Positions 1 to 7,083 of a stretch of DNA of 22,889 bases are shown piece after piece. The position numbers and the translations under genes were made by a program. The stretch is from JAAUQA01 sp036351435. Lineage in GTDB: Bacteria; Pseudomonadota; Gammaproteobacteria; Competibacterales; Competibacteraceae. Positions within the stretch are counted from its first letter, which is position 1. Every line of letters starts with the position of its first letter. The notes under the pieces are model-generated. The model made no database searches. It saw nothing but the letters and a program-made list of their open reading frames with translations, and was not told the origin of the DNA. Location: assembly GCA_036351435.1 (NCBI GenBank), contig JAZBPA010000247.1, positions 1 through 22,889 of the forward strand, read 5' to 3'.

Positions 1-1742
1 CCGTTGTCTTCCACTTCGATTAACGCACCGTTATCTACTTTACGAGTCCGCAAGGTGATGCGAGTCGGTTCGGTGCGGGCCGTTTTGGTTAAAGCCTGCG
101 CAGCATTTTTCAATAGATTGAGTAGCACCTGCTCAATTTCGGTGCGGTCGCAGTAGATTTTATCCAGCTTAGGATCGTAATCGCGGACAATCTCAATCTG
201 CCGAAAATCGTAATTTTTCTTCAAATCATAATCACTGGCGGCCAGACGTACCACTGTATCCAGCATATCTGGGACCAATACCGGAGTGAAGCGGGTATCA
301 CTGCGGCGGCTAAACGCCAACATATCGGCCACAATCCGTCCAGCCCGGCTACCCGCTTCGCGAATCCCCTCCAGAAAGTTGAAAATACCGCGCTGTTCCA
401 TGTACATGCGCATCGCATTCAAGTCTACTCCCAGAGCTTCGGCCACTTGCCGATTAGCCGGCATATCTGGGGTTAGCCGCCGTAAGATGTTTTGGCTGCT
501 TTGCAGAATGGCGCTCAACGGATTGTTAATTTCGTGGGCCATGCCAGCAGCTAAACCACCGACCGACATCATCTTCTCGGTCTGCACCATCATCTGCTCA
601 ATCAATACCCGGTTGGTCACATCGTCGACCCGAATGACCGCGCCCAACGTCCCGTTAGTGACTAAAGGATAAATCACCACATCGGCATAGCGGATTTGCC
701 CCTCTTTTTCGAAGGCGACCCGTTCGTGTTGCGCCGGCAGACGGTTGCGAATTGCCTCCTGGACATGGTCTATTTGAAATTCCAGATAAGGAAATAAGTC
801 GGTAAACGGCCGTCCGCGCAGCTTATCCTGATCAAAGCCGCTGGCCTGTTCCGCGCGTTGATTCCATTCCGCTACCCGGCCTTCGCCATCCACACCGACC
901 AGAATCGAGGGCATGGAGTCGATAACATTTTTTAGGTAGGAACGCATGCGCTGCAATTCCAAAGCGGTTTGCTGACGTTCGGTAATATCCTGAAAACTGA
1001 TGACCGCGCCGACGATCTGCTCCGATTCATGAATGGGTGTGCCGCTGTATTCGACGGGAAAGCGGCTGCCGTCGTGGCGCACAAACCATTCATCGTCACC
1101 ACGGCAGGTCAGATTCTCGCGGAGAATGTGGTACCCCGGGTACCGGTCAGGGCGTGTGTCAGGCCAAATTACCGACAACCGGGTACCGATCAATTGCTCG
1201 CACTCCCAACCCAACATGGCGCAGGCAGCGGGGTTTGCAAAGCTGATCAGCCCTTCGCTATCCAAGCCCAAAATACCATTGCCGACGGCATCCAGAATCA
1301 GCTCCTGGCGGCGTTTCAAGCGAGCAATCTGTTCCTCGGCCTGCTTGCGTTCGGTTAGATCCTGCACAATGCCGGTAAACATGCGCCGATCACCCACACT
1401 GACTTCACCCACGGAGAGATACATGGGAAAACAACTGCCATCCCGCCGTCGCCCGGAAACCTCCCGGCCGATGCCGATAATCCGCCGCACGCCTGAGCGC
1501 AGATAATTGGCCAGATAGTCATCATGCTCACTGCGATAAGGTTCCGGCATCAACACACTGATGTTTTGACCGACGACTTCGTCGGCCGAATAACCGAACA
1601 AGCGTTCTGCGGCTGGATTCAACATATGCACCACCCCGCGCTCATCAATGACCAGGATGCCATCGGCAGCGCTGTGCACCATTGCACCAATGAGCGCACC
1701 GTCGCGGTCGACAGAAAAGAGTATATTGCCATTCCCGCTCAT
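1..1742 (-). CDS. Multi-PAS sensor histidine kinase, FixL-like first PAS domain (3' end cut by window)
   Basis: About 580 codons are visible; the stop lies beyond base 1. The ATG at 1742 follows an AGGAG six bases upstream; an in-frame GTG at 1772 is a weaker alternative. Three PAS domains are seen (about residues 20-135, 145-257 and 272-380), with no membrane segment or signal peptide, so the protein is probably cytosolic. The HisKA H-box reads GMAHEINNPLS with phospho-acceptor His403. The ATPase N-box follows (EQVLLNLLKNAAQAL, Asn546), and a DNG that fits the next ATPase motif is cut at the window edge. PAS1 has EHDDYL (His73) and IGIGREV (Arg93), matching the proximal heme His and distal Arg of FixL, with the same 20-residue spacing as I recall for Bradyrhizobium FixL (H200/R220). 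Heme and oxygen sensing are therefore inferred. The response regulator is not in view. It lies 30 nt downstream of a peptide-binding protein gene and is probably cotranscribed with it. Confidence 0.93.
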   Translation of the reverse strand, partial: MSGNGNILFSVDRDGALIGAMVHSAADGILVIDERGVVHMLNPAAERLFGYSADEVVGQNISVLMPEPYRSEHDDYLANYLRSGVRRIIGIGREVSGRRRDGSCFPMYLSVGEVSVGDRRMFTGIVQDLTERKQAEEQIARLKRRQELILDAVGNGILGLDSEGLISFANPAACAMLGWECEQLIGTRLSVIWPDTRPDRYPGYHILRENLTCRGDDEWFVRHDGSRFPVEYSGTPIHESEQIVGAVISFQDITERQQTALELQRMRSYLKNVIDSMPSILVGVDGEGRVAEWNQRAEQASGFDQDKLRGRPFTDLFPYLEFQIDHVQEAIRNRLPAQHERVAFEKEGQIRYADVVIYPLVTNGTLGAVIRVDDVTNRVLIEQMMVQTEKMMSVGGLAAGMAHEINNPLSAILQSSQNILRRLTPDMPANRQVAEALGVDLNAMRMYMEQRGIFNFLEGIREAGSRAGRIVADMLAFSRRSDTRFTPVLVPDMLDTVVRLAASDYDLKKNYDFRQIEIVRDYDPKLDKIYCDRTEIEQVLLNLLKNAAQALTKTARTEPTRITLRTRKVDNGALIEVEDN

Positions 1743-1772
1743 TGCGCTCTCCTGCTCACTTTGCTCTTGCAC

Positions 1773-3611
1773 TCAACGGTCCCGCAACGTCGCTTTACGC
1801 TGTTCGAGCGTATCGGCTTTGTCGTTCTGTACCCACCAACTGTTGATTTGTACACCTTGCATGGGGATGAGCTCGGGGTAGCCGAACTTATCCCAGTACG
1901 CGATTCTCTCGTAAGGAATATGCCAATGCGGAATAACGAAGTAATGCCACAGCAATACCCGATCCAAGGTATGTACGCGCGTCAATAGCGCTTTCCGGTT
2001 CGGCGCGGCGATCACCGCCTCAAGCAATTGGTCGATTGCCGGGTCCTCAATGCCAACTAGATTGCGGCTACCCGATAGCTTGGCGGCGCGACTGCCCCAA
2101 AATTCGCGTTGTTCGTTGCCGGGCGAGAGGGATTGTCCCCAAACGGCCACGACCATATCGAAATCGAAGCTATTCAAGCGATTTTCATACTGCGCGGAGT
2201 CTACCGTTCGAACACTGGCTTTGATTCCCAGCCGCTCCAAATTGCGTACAAAAGGCAAGGTGATGCGTTCCCAGTTGGGTTGGTTGAGCAGAATCTCGAA
2301 TTGGAAAGGCTGTCCCGTTTCGCTGTGAATCAGCTGCCGTTCTTTAAATGTCCAACCCGCCGCTTGGAGTAATTCCAGAGCTTTGCGCAGATTATCCCGC
2401 AATGCGGTCGGATTATCACTGACGGGCGGGGCATAAGTTTCAGTGAATACTGAAGGAGGAATCTGCTCCCGTAACGGTTCCAGAATGCGCAATTCTTCGA
2501 GAGTGGGCAGGCCGGTTGAGGCCAGTTCGGAGTTATCGAAATAGCTGCGGGTACGAGTGTATTGATCGTAGAAAAGATTACGATTACTCCATTCGAAATC
2601 AAACGCATAGGCTAATGCTTGGCGAACCCGGGCATCTTGAAACAACGGTCGGCGCAAATTATAGGCAAACCCCTGCATACCGGAAGGCATTTGGTGGGGA
2701 AACTCTTCTTTCTTAACCAGACCTTGTTGCACCGCCGGAAATTCGTAAGCGGTGGCCCAATCTTTAGCAGCGTTTTCCAGGCGTAGATCGTAGGCACCCG
2801 CTTTAAAGGCTTCCAGTGCTACTGTAGTATCCCGGTAATAGTCATAGCGAACCTGGCCGAAATTGTACTGGCCACGATTGACTGGTAAGTCTTTACCCCA
2901 GTAGTCGGGATCGCGTTCATAAACGATGAACCGTCCGGTTTCGAATTGCTTGATACGATAAGGACCGCTACCCACCGGAGCCTCCAGCGTCGTCGCGGCA
3001 AAATCGCGCGATTCCCAGTAAGCCTTGGATAGGATCGGCAGTTGCCCAATAATCAACGGTAATTCCAGGTTTTCGCCGGGTGCGAAAGAAAATTTAACCC
3101 GCCGTTCGCCAAGTTTTTCTACCTTCTCTACGTTCGCATAATAGAATCTAAAGTGCGGGCGACCGTGGGTTTTCAGAGTTTCAAAAGAGAACAGCACATC
3201 GTCGGCAGTGATTGGGGTGCCGTCGTGGAAACGGGCTTGGGTACGCAAATTGAAAATCACGTAGGAACGGTCTGCCGGCATCTCAATCGTTTCGGCAATC
3301 AGACCGTACTCGGAGAATGCTTCGTCTGCGCTATTGGTCGCCAGCGTTTCAAACAAAAACCCCAAACCGGCAGCGGGCTGGCCCTTCACGATGTAGGGAT
3401 TGAGATTATCGAACCCACCGATAGCCGCCAGACGTAACTCCCCGCCCTTGGGAGCTGCAGGGTTGACATAGTCGAAGTGCTGGAACTCGGGACCGTATTT
3501 CAAATCGCCGTGCATGGCGATACCGTGCATGGCGACGGGATCATCGTCAGCCCAAGCGGAGAACAAACTGAGTAACAAAATCAGACTAAGGTAATTGAGG
3601 GTTCGGATCAT
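1773..3611 (-). CDS. yejA: YejA-type periplasmic oligopeptide-binding protein of an ABC transporter
   Basis: 612 aa, the usual length for the YejA/NppA branch of bacterial extracellular solute-binding family 5. The N-terminus is a signal peptide with hydrophobic core LSLILLLSLFSAWA and likely cleavage near residue 21. Family signatures are clear: HFDYVNPAAPKGGEL near residue 45, the VNRGQYNFGQVRYDYYRD segment, FDLRLENAAKDWATAY-like text, and AYAFDFEWSNRNLFY. E. coli YejA works with YejBEF in uptake of microcin C, and Pseudomonas NppA in uptake of peptidyl nucleosides. The permease and ATPase genes that normally follow are absent; a PAS kinase gene starts 30 nt downstream instead. A 13-bp direct repeat (3508-3520 and 3523-3535) encodes a doubled AMHG(I/D) at the mature N-terminus. 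Family assignment is firm; the substrate is unknown. Confidence 0.9.
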   Translation of the reverse strand: MIRTLNYLSLILLLSLFSAWADDDPVAMHGIAMHGDLKYGPEFQHFDYVNPAAPKGGELRLAAIGGFDNLNPYIVKGQPAAGLGFLFETLATNSADEAFSEYGLIAETIEMPADRSYVIFNLRTQARFHDGTPITADDVLFSFETLKTHGRPHFRFYYANVEKVEKLGERRVKFSFAPGENLELPLIIGQLPILSKAYWESRDFAATTLEAPVGSGPYRIKQFETGRFIVYERDPDYWGKDLPVNRGQYNFGQVRYDYYRDTTVALEAFKAGAYDLRLENAAKDWATAYEFPAVQQGLVKKEEFPHQMPSGMQGFAYNLRRPLFQDARVRQALAYAFDFEWSNRNLFYDQYTRTRSYFDNSELASTGLPTLEELRILEPLREQIPPSVFTETYAPPVSDNPTALRDNLRKALELLQAAGWTFKERQLIHSETGQPFQFEILLNQPNWERITLPFVRNLERLGIKASVRTVDSAQYENRLNSFDFDMVVAVWGQSLSPGNEQREFWGSRAAKLSGSRNLVGIEDPAIDQLLEAVIAAPNRKALLTRVHTLDRVLLWHYFVIPHWHIPYERIAYWDKFGYPELIPMQGVQINSWWVQNDKADTLEQRKATLRDR

Positions 3612-3709
3612 GGCAGATGTGGGGAGTGGCTAAGAGCGGTTAGTAATCAAAGGGGTTTAGCCGTTACAATGGCGTTTTAGACAATACCAAAAAACGGTAG
3701 GAGTTCACT
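3612..3709. promoter_or_regulatory. Divergent promoter region between the yejA-like gene and fabI
   Basis: This 98-bp gap must hold promoters for both directions. On the plus strand a -10-like TACAAT lies at 3665-3670, about 40 nt before the fabI ATG, but I see no convincing -35 box at 16-18 bp spacing. On the minus strand no clear pair of boxes was found. AGGAG at 3699-3703 is the fabI ribosome binding site, with a 6-nt spacer. Box positions are tentative. Confidence 0.3.
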
Positions 3710-4492
3710 ATGGGTTTCCTGGTCGGCAAACGTGCACTGATCGTCGGGCTTGCCAGCACGCGTTCCATTGCCTGGGGCATTGCGCAGGCAATGCACCGAG
3801 AAGGGGCGGAACTGGCGTTTAGCTATCAAACGGAAAAACTGCGGCCTCGCGTCGAGAAGATGGCCGCCGAGTGCGGCAGTCAATTGACCGTGCCTTGCGA
3901 TGTGACTAGCGATGCCGAAATAAATTCCGTGTTTGAGGAATTGGCTAAGCACTGGGATGGTCTGGACATCATCGTTCATTCGGTAGCGTTTGCTCCCCAG
4001 GAAGCCTTGCAAGGGTCCTATCTGGACAGTGTCGACCGGGAGAATTTTCGCGCCGCCCACGATATCAGTGCGTATAGTTTTGCCGCTCTGGCCAAAGCAG
4101 GCTTACCCATGCTACAGAACCGCCGCGGCGCTTTACTGACCATGACCTATTTGGGTGGAGTGCGCACGGTGCCGCACTACAATGTCATGGGACCGGCCAA
4201 GGCGAGTCTGGAAGCTAACGTCCGCTATATGGCGCAATCGCTGGGTGGGCAGAATATCCGGGTCAATGCCGTTTCCGCCGGCCCGATTCGTACCCTGGCC
4301 GCCTCCGGGATCAGGGACTTTCGTAAGATGCTGGCAGCATTCGAGCAAAGCGCACCGTTAGGCCGTTGCATAACGATTGAAGAAGTTGGCAATGTGGCCG
4401 CGTTCTTATGCTCGGATCTGGCCTCCGGGATAACCGGAGAGACCATTTATGTCGATGGCGGTTTCAATAAAGTGGCGATGGCCGGCTTTTAA
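3710..4492 (+). CDS. fabI: Enoyl-[acyl-carrier-protein] reductase (NADH), FabI
   Basis: 260 aa, a normal FabI length. FabI reduces trans-2-enoyl-ACP to acyl-ACP, the last step of each cycle of type II fatty acid synthesis, in the cytosol as a tetramer. The short-chain dehydrogenase fold is visible: dinucleotide-binding GLASTRSIAWGIA near residues 13-25, catalytic Tyr147 and Tyr157 with Lys164 in YNVMGPAKAS, the SAGPIRTLAASGI segment, and the closing YVDGGF. The start follows AGGAG by 6 nt. The residue at position 93 is Ala (HSVAFAP) where E. coli has Gly93, as in many other FabI proteins. It is convergent with ppiD, with only 11 bp between the two stops, and next to ppiD as in Pseudomonas. 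Confidence 0.97.
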   Translation: MGFLVGKRALIVGLASTRSIAWGIAQAMHREGAELAFSYQTEKLRPRVEKMAAECGSQLTVPCDVTSDAEINSVFEELAKHWDGLDIIVHSVAFAPQEALQGSYLDSVDRENFRAAHDISAYSFAALAKAGLPMLQNRRGALLTMTYLGGVRTVPHYNVMGPAKASLEANVRYMAQSLGGQNIRVNAVSAGPIRTLAASGIRDFRKMLAAFEQSAPLGRCITIEEVGNVAAFLCSDLASGITGETIYVDGGFNKVAMAGF

Positions 4493-4503
4493 TAGACCTG
4501 CGC

Positions 4504-6426
4504 TTACAATAACCGGTCATTATAGGTCACGATGTCGGCCTGCTGACGCAGGCTCTCAACCAAGCTTTGGAATTGAGCCGTTCCACGTTGCTGGGTTAAT
4601 TGCTGCGCTAACGCTTTGCGTTGATCTGCGGGATACTCTTCAACCTTGCCAGGCTCTACTCGGCTAACGGCGATGAGTGCTCGATCCCCGCTCGTTGCCA
4701 ATACCGCTGTACCCAAGGATGATTTACCCTCTGCAGGTTTCGGTAGGTCAAAAGCTGCGCGCACGATAGCGCTATCTGGAGTGGTATCGGTGCGGCTAAT
4801 CGTTTGCTCGGCTTGCACTTCGGCGTCGAATGCCTCCGCCAAGCTGGCTAAGGATTCGCCCTGTTCTGCACGCTGCAGTAACTCACCTGCGGCCGTTTCG
4901 ATGGCTTGCTGAGCCTGCTGATTGCGTAGTTGTTCGACGATATCATCCCGCACTTGTTCTAAGGTACGTGGTGTTGCCTCTTGATGCTCTTTTAAGCGCA
5001 CCACGATCACATGATTCGGCTCAACCTCAAGGGGCTCGCTATTCAATCCATTTTTCGCCACCTCTTCACTAAATGCTGCTGTCACTACGGCAGGATAAGC
5101 CGAGATGCCTTTACCACCCTGACGGTTGAACCAGTCGCTTTCCTGCAACGTCAAGCCCAATGCTTGAGCTGCAGGCTCCAAGCTATCCGGATGCTCATAG
5201 CTCAGATCGGTCAAGGTTTGGGCCAAATCGTAAAAGCGCGATTCGGCCTGTTGCAAGCGGAATTGTTTGGCAATGTCGTCCCGCACTTCGTCAAAAGACT
5301 TGGTGCGCTCCGCAGTCATCCCATCTAAACGGATGATATGAAACCCAAACGGGGTTTGCACCGGTTCGCTAACATCGCCCACCGTTAGCAACGCATACAG
5401 AGTGGAGTCAAAAGCGGGGTCCAACATATTCGGGGTGATGGTACCCAATTCCCCCACTTCGATGCCCTCAACTTCAGCGGCTTGGAACTCCTCCAAGGTT
5501 TGTTGAAACGTTTTGCTTCCGGCAGCGATAGCGTCGTAAATGTCATTGGCCTGGGCCCGCGCTTGGTCTAACTCTTCTGCGGTGGCTTGCGCCGATGCAG
5601 TGATCAAAATATGCGAAGCGCTGCGTTCTTCCGGTTGGGTATAGCTGTCAATCTGCTCCTGATAGAACGTCTGTAGTTCGGCTTCGCTGACTTCGATCGT
5701 TTCCGCCAATTGGTCTACCGAGATATCCAAATAGTGCAGCTGAACACGCTCAGGCTCCATGAAACGCTCTTTATTTGCCTCGAAATAGGTTTCGACAGCA
5801 GCGTCATCCACGTCTGTTTGTTCAAGATAGCGACTGAACGGCAACTTGACGGTTTGCAACGTTCTTTTCTCGCTCAGTAGGCGGATTAATTGATCAAGTT
5901 CTTGCGGGGTTACCGGGGCCGAAGACACGATTCCGTTTTGCAACTGCTCTGCAGCCAGATTGTTGCGCAGGCCTTCCTCAAAGGATATCTCCGAATATCC
6001 CTGCAGGCTCAGTACCCGCCGGTATAACTCGCTGTTGAAAACTCCTTCTTGTTGAAAGGCCGAAGAGGACAGGATTGCTTGGCGCAACTGCTGGTCGCCT
6101 ACCCGCAACCCTTGTTGTTCGGCGGCTTGCAAAACTAGTTGTTCGTCGACCAATTGCTGCAATACTCGCTGTTGGAGACGAGTTTCATCGAAGGCGGCTG
6201 GATCAAAGTTGCTGCCGAACAGGTTTTGTAATCGCTGACGCTGTTGTTGGTAAGCACGCTGGAATTCCTGTTGCGGTATCTCAGTTCCATTGACTTCGGC
6301 GACGTTCAGCGCAGCACCTCCGTCAAAATAAGAATTGATGCCCCACAAGGCAAAGGGAACGATCAGGAATCCAACGATAGTGTAAGCGATCCAACCGGTG
6401 GCGCGATCTCTAATGGTCTGCAGCAT
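4504..6426 (-). CDS. ppiD: Periplasmic folding chaperone PpiD (SurA-N / parvulin domains)
   Basis: 640 aa, similar to E. coli PpiD. The N-terminus has a short cytoplasmic head, one membrane anchor (about residues 12-32, IAYTIVGFLIVPFALWGI) and then a periplasmic SurA-like chaperone region with the expected VNGTEIPQQEF start. A parvulin-type PPIase domain spans about 265-370 (SASHILIT with His272; TPFGFHIIRLD near 358-368). In E. coli PpiD is held in the inner membrane next to SecYEG and helps newly exported proteins fold; its parvulin domain is reported to have little isomerase activity. It lies at the end of the tig-clpPX-lon-hupB chain, separated from hupB by two tRNA genes. The ribosome binding site is weak (AAGAGC). 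Confidence 0.94.
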   Translation of the reverse strand: MLQTIRDRATGWIAYTIVGFLIVPFALWGINSYFDGGAALNVAEVNGTEIPQQEFQRAYQQQRQRLQNLFGSNFDPAAFDETRLQQRVLQQLVDEQLVLQAAEQQGLRVGDQQLRQAILSSSAFQQEGVFNSELYRRVLSLQGYSEISFEEGLRNNLAAEQLQNGIVSSAPVTPQELDQLIRLLSEKRTLQTVKLPFSRYLEQTDVDDAAVETYFEANKERFMEPERVQLHYLDISVDQLAETIEVSEAELQTFYQEQIDSYTQPEERSASHILITASAQATAEELDQARAQANDIYDAIAAGSKTFQQTLEEFQAAEVEGIEVGELGTITPNMLDPAFDSTLYALLTVGDVSEPVQTPFGFHIIRLDGMTAERTKSFDEVRDDIAKQFRLQQAESRFYDLAQTLTDLSYEHPDSLEPAAQALGLTLQESDWFNRQGGKGISAYPAVVTAAFSEEVAKNGLNSEPLEVEPNHVIVVRLKEHQEATPRTLEQVRDDIVEQLRNQQAQQAIETAAGELLQRAEQGESLASLAEAFDAEVQAEQTISRTDTTPDSAIVRAAFDLPKPAEGKSSLGTAVLATSGDRALIAVSRVEPGKVEEYPADQRKALAQQLTQQRGTAQFQSLVESLRQQADIVTYNDRLL

Positions 6427-6449
6427 GATGGGCTCTTAGGCTATTGACA

Positions 6450-6467
6450 GGTTTTTGGGTAAAAACC
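6450..6467 (-). repeat. Small hairpin in the ppiD leader
   Basis: A perfect 7-bp inverted repeat (GGTTTTT / AAAAACC) with a 4-nt loop lies 23 nt upstream of the ppiD ATG and downstream of tRNA-Asp. No U-run follows on the minus strand, so it is not a typical intrinsic terminator. It could mark the processed 3' trailer of the tRNA transcript or a leader structure of ppiD. No promoter boxes for ppiD were recognised around it. Confidence 0.35.
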
Positions 6468-6520
6468 ATACCTATGGGACAAGAAGGATTCGATAAGGGG
6501 TGGGAATAGAGTAAGCAGAA

Positions 6521-6597
6521 TGGCGGAGCGGACGGGACTCGAACCCGCGACCCCCGGCGTGACAGGCCGGTATTCTAACCGTCTGAACTACCGCTCC
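6521..6597 (-). tRNA. tRNA-Asp (anticodon GUC)
   Basis: 77 nt with encoded CCA (6521-6523). The acceptor stem GGAGCGG pairs with CCGCTCC and the discriminator base is G. The anticodon loop CTGTCAC gives GUC, and the T-arm holds GGTTCGAGTCCC. It lies 13 nt after tRNA-Val on the same strand and probably shares its transcript. Confidence 0.97.
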
Positions 6598-6610
6598 GGT
6601 ATTCTGTTAC

Positions 6611-6686
6611 TGGTGGGTGCTGAGGGGTTCGAACCCCCGACCTCCGCCTTGTAAGGGCGATGCTCTCCCAGCTGAGCTAAGCACCC
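6611..6686 (-). tRNA. tRNA-Val (anticodon UAC)
   Basis: 76 nt with encoded CCA (6611-6613). The acceptor stem begins GGGTGCT and closes with AGCACCC; the discriminator is A. The anticodon loop CTTACAA gives UAC, and the T-arm GGTTCGAACCC is standard. Its 5' end is only 15 nt after the hupB stop, with no room for a separate promoter, so it is likely cut out of the hupB transcript. Confidence 0.97.
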
Positions 6687-6701
6687 GCCAAAACAAGGGG
6701 G

Positions 6702-6974
6702 CTATTTTACGGCATCTTTAAGCGCTTTACCAGCTTTGAACGCCGGGATCTTGGTCGCGTTGATTTCAATCGGGTTACCGGTGCGCGGATCACGCCCGGT
6801 ACGGGCAGCCCGGTCACGAACCGAGAAAGTACCGAAACCGATCAATGCAACTTGATCGCCATCCTTAAGCGCTCCGGTGATCGCTTCTAATACAGCATCG
6901 ACTGCCTTTCCCGCCGCAGCTTTGGAAAGATCAGCTGAATCGGCTACCGATTCGATTAACTCGGATTTATTCAT
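6702..6974 (-). CDS. hupB: DNA-binding protein HU-beta
   Basis: 90 aa, the standard HU length. HU is a small dimeric nucleoid protein that bends DNA with little sequence preference. MNKSELIESVA at the N-terminus, the GFGTF turn (residues 46-50) and the DNA-binding arm GRDPRTGNPIEI with the intercalating Pro63 are all present. The start follows AGGA. It is downstream of lon, as in E. coli, but has its own strong promoter just after the lon stop. tRNA-Val and tRNA-Asp follow within 15 nt. Confidence 0.97.
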   Translation of the reverse strand: MNKSELIESVADSADLSKAAAGKAVDAVLEAITGALKDGDQVALIGFGTFSVRDRAARTGRDPRTGNPIEINATKIPAFKAGKALKDAVK

Positions 6975-7044
6975 GCGTCCTATCCTTTTAGTGGTTATTG
7001 GGTTCGATTGACTGAGACTGGGCTACCCCCCGGAATAGAGGTGT

Positions 7045-7074
7045 CTTATAGCAAGGCCCCTACTGCAGTGTCAA
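7045..7074 (-). promoter_or_regulatory. Sigma-70-like promoter of hupB
   Basis: On the minus strand a perfect -35 TTGACA (7069-7074) is followed after 18 nt by -10 TATAAG (7045-7050). Transcription would start near 7038 and give a leader of about 65 nt before the hupB ATG. The -35 lies only about 10 bp past the lon stop codon, so hupB and the two tRNAs can be expressed separately from lon. Confidence 0.72.
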
Positions 7075-7083
7075 CCGCAATTT

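Noticed and set aside
3983..3988. Ala at FabI position 93 as a triclosan-resistance change
   Set aside because: E. coli has Gly93 and its mutants are resistant, but Ala is, as I recall, the natural residue in many FabI proteins. No resistance claim can be made.
6450..6467. Hairpin before ppiD as a rho-independent terminator of the tRNA transcript
   Set aside because: The stem is short and A/T rich, and no U-run follows it on the minus strand.
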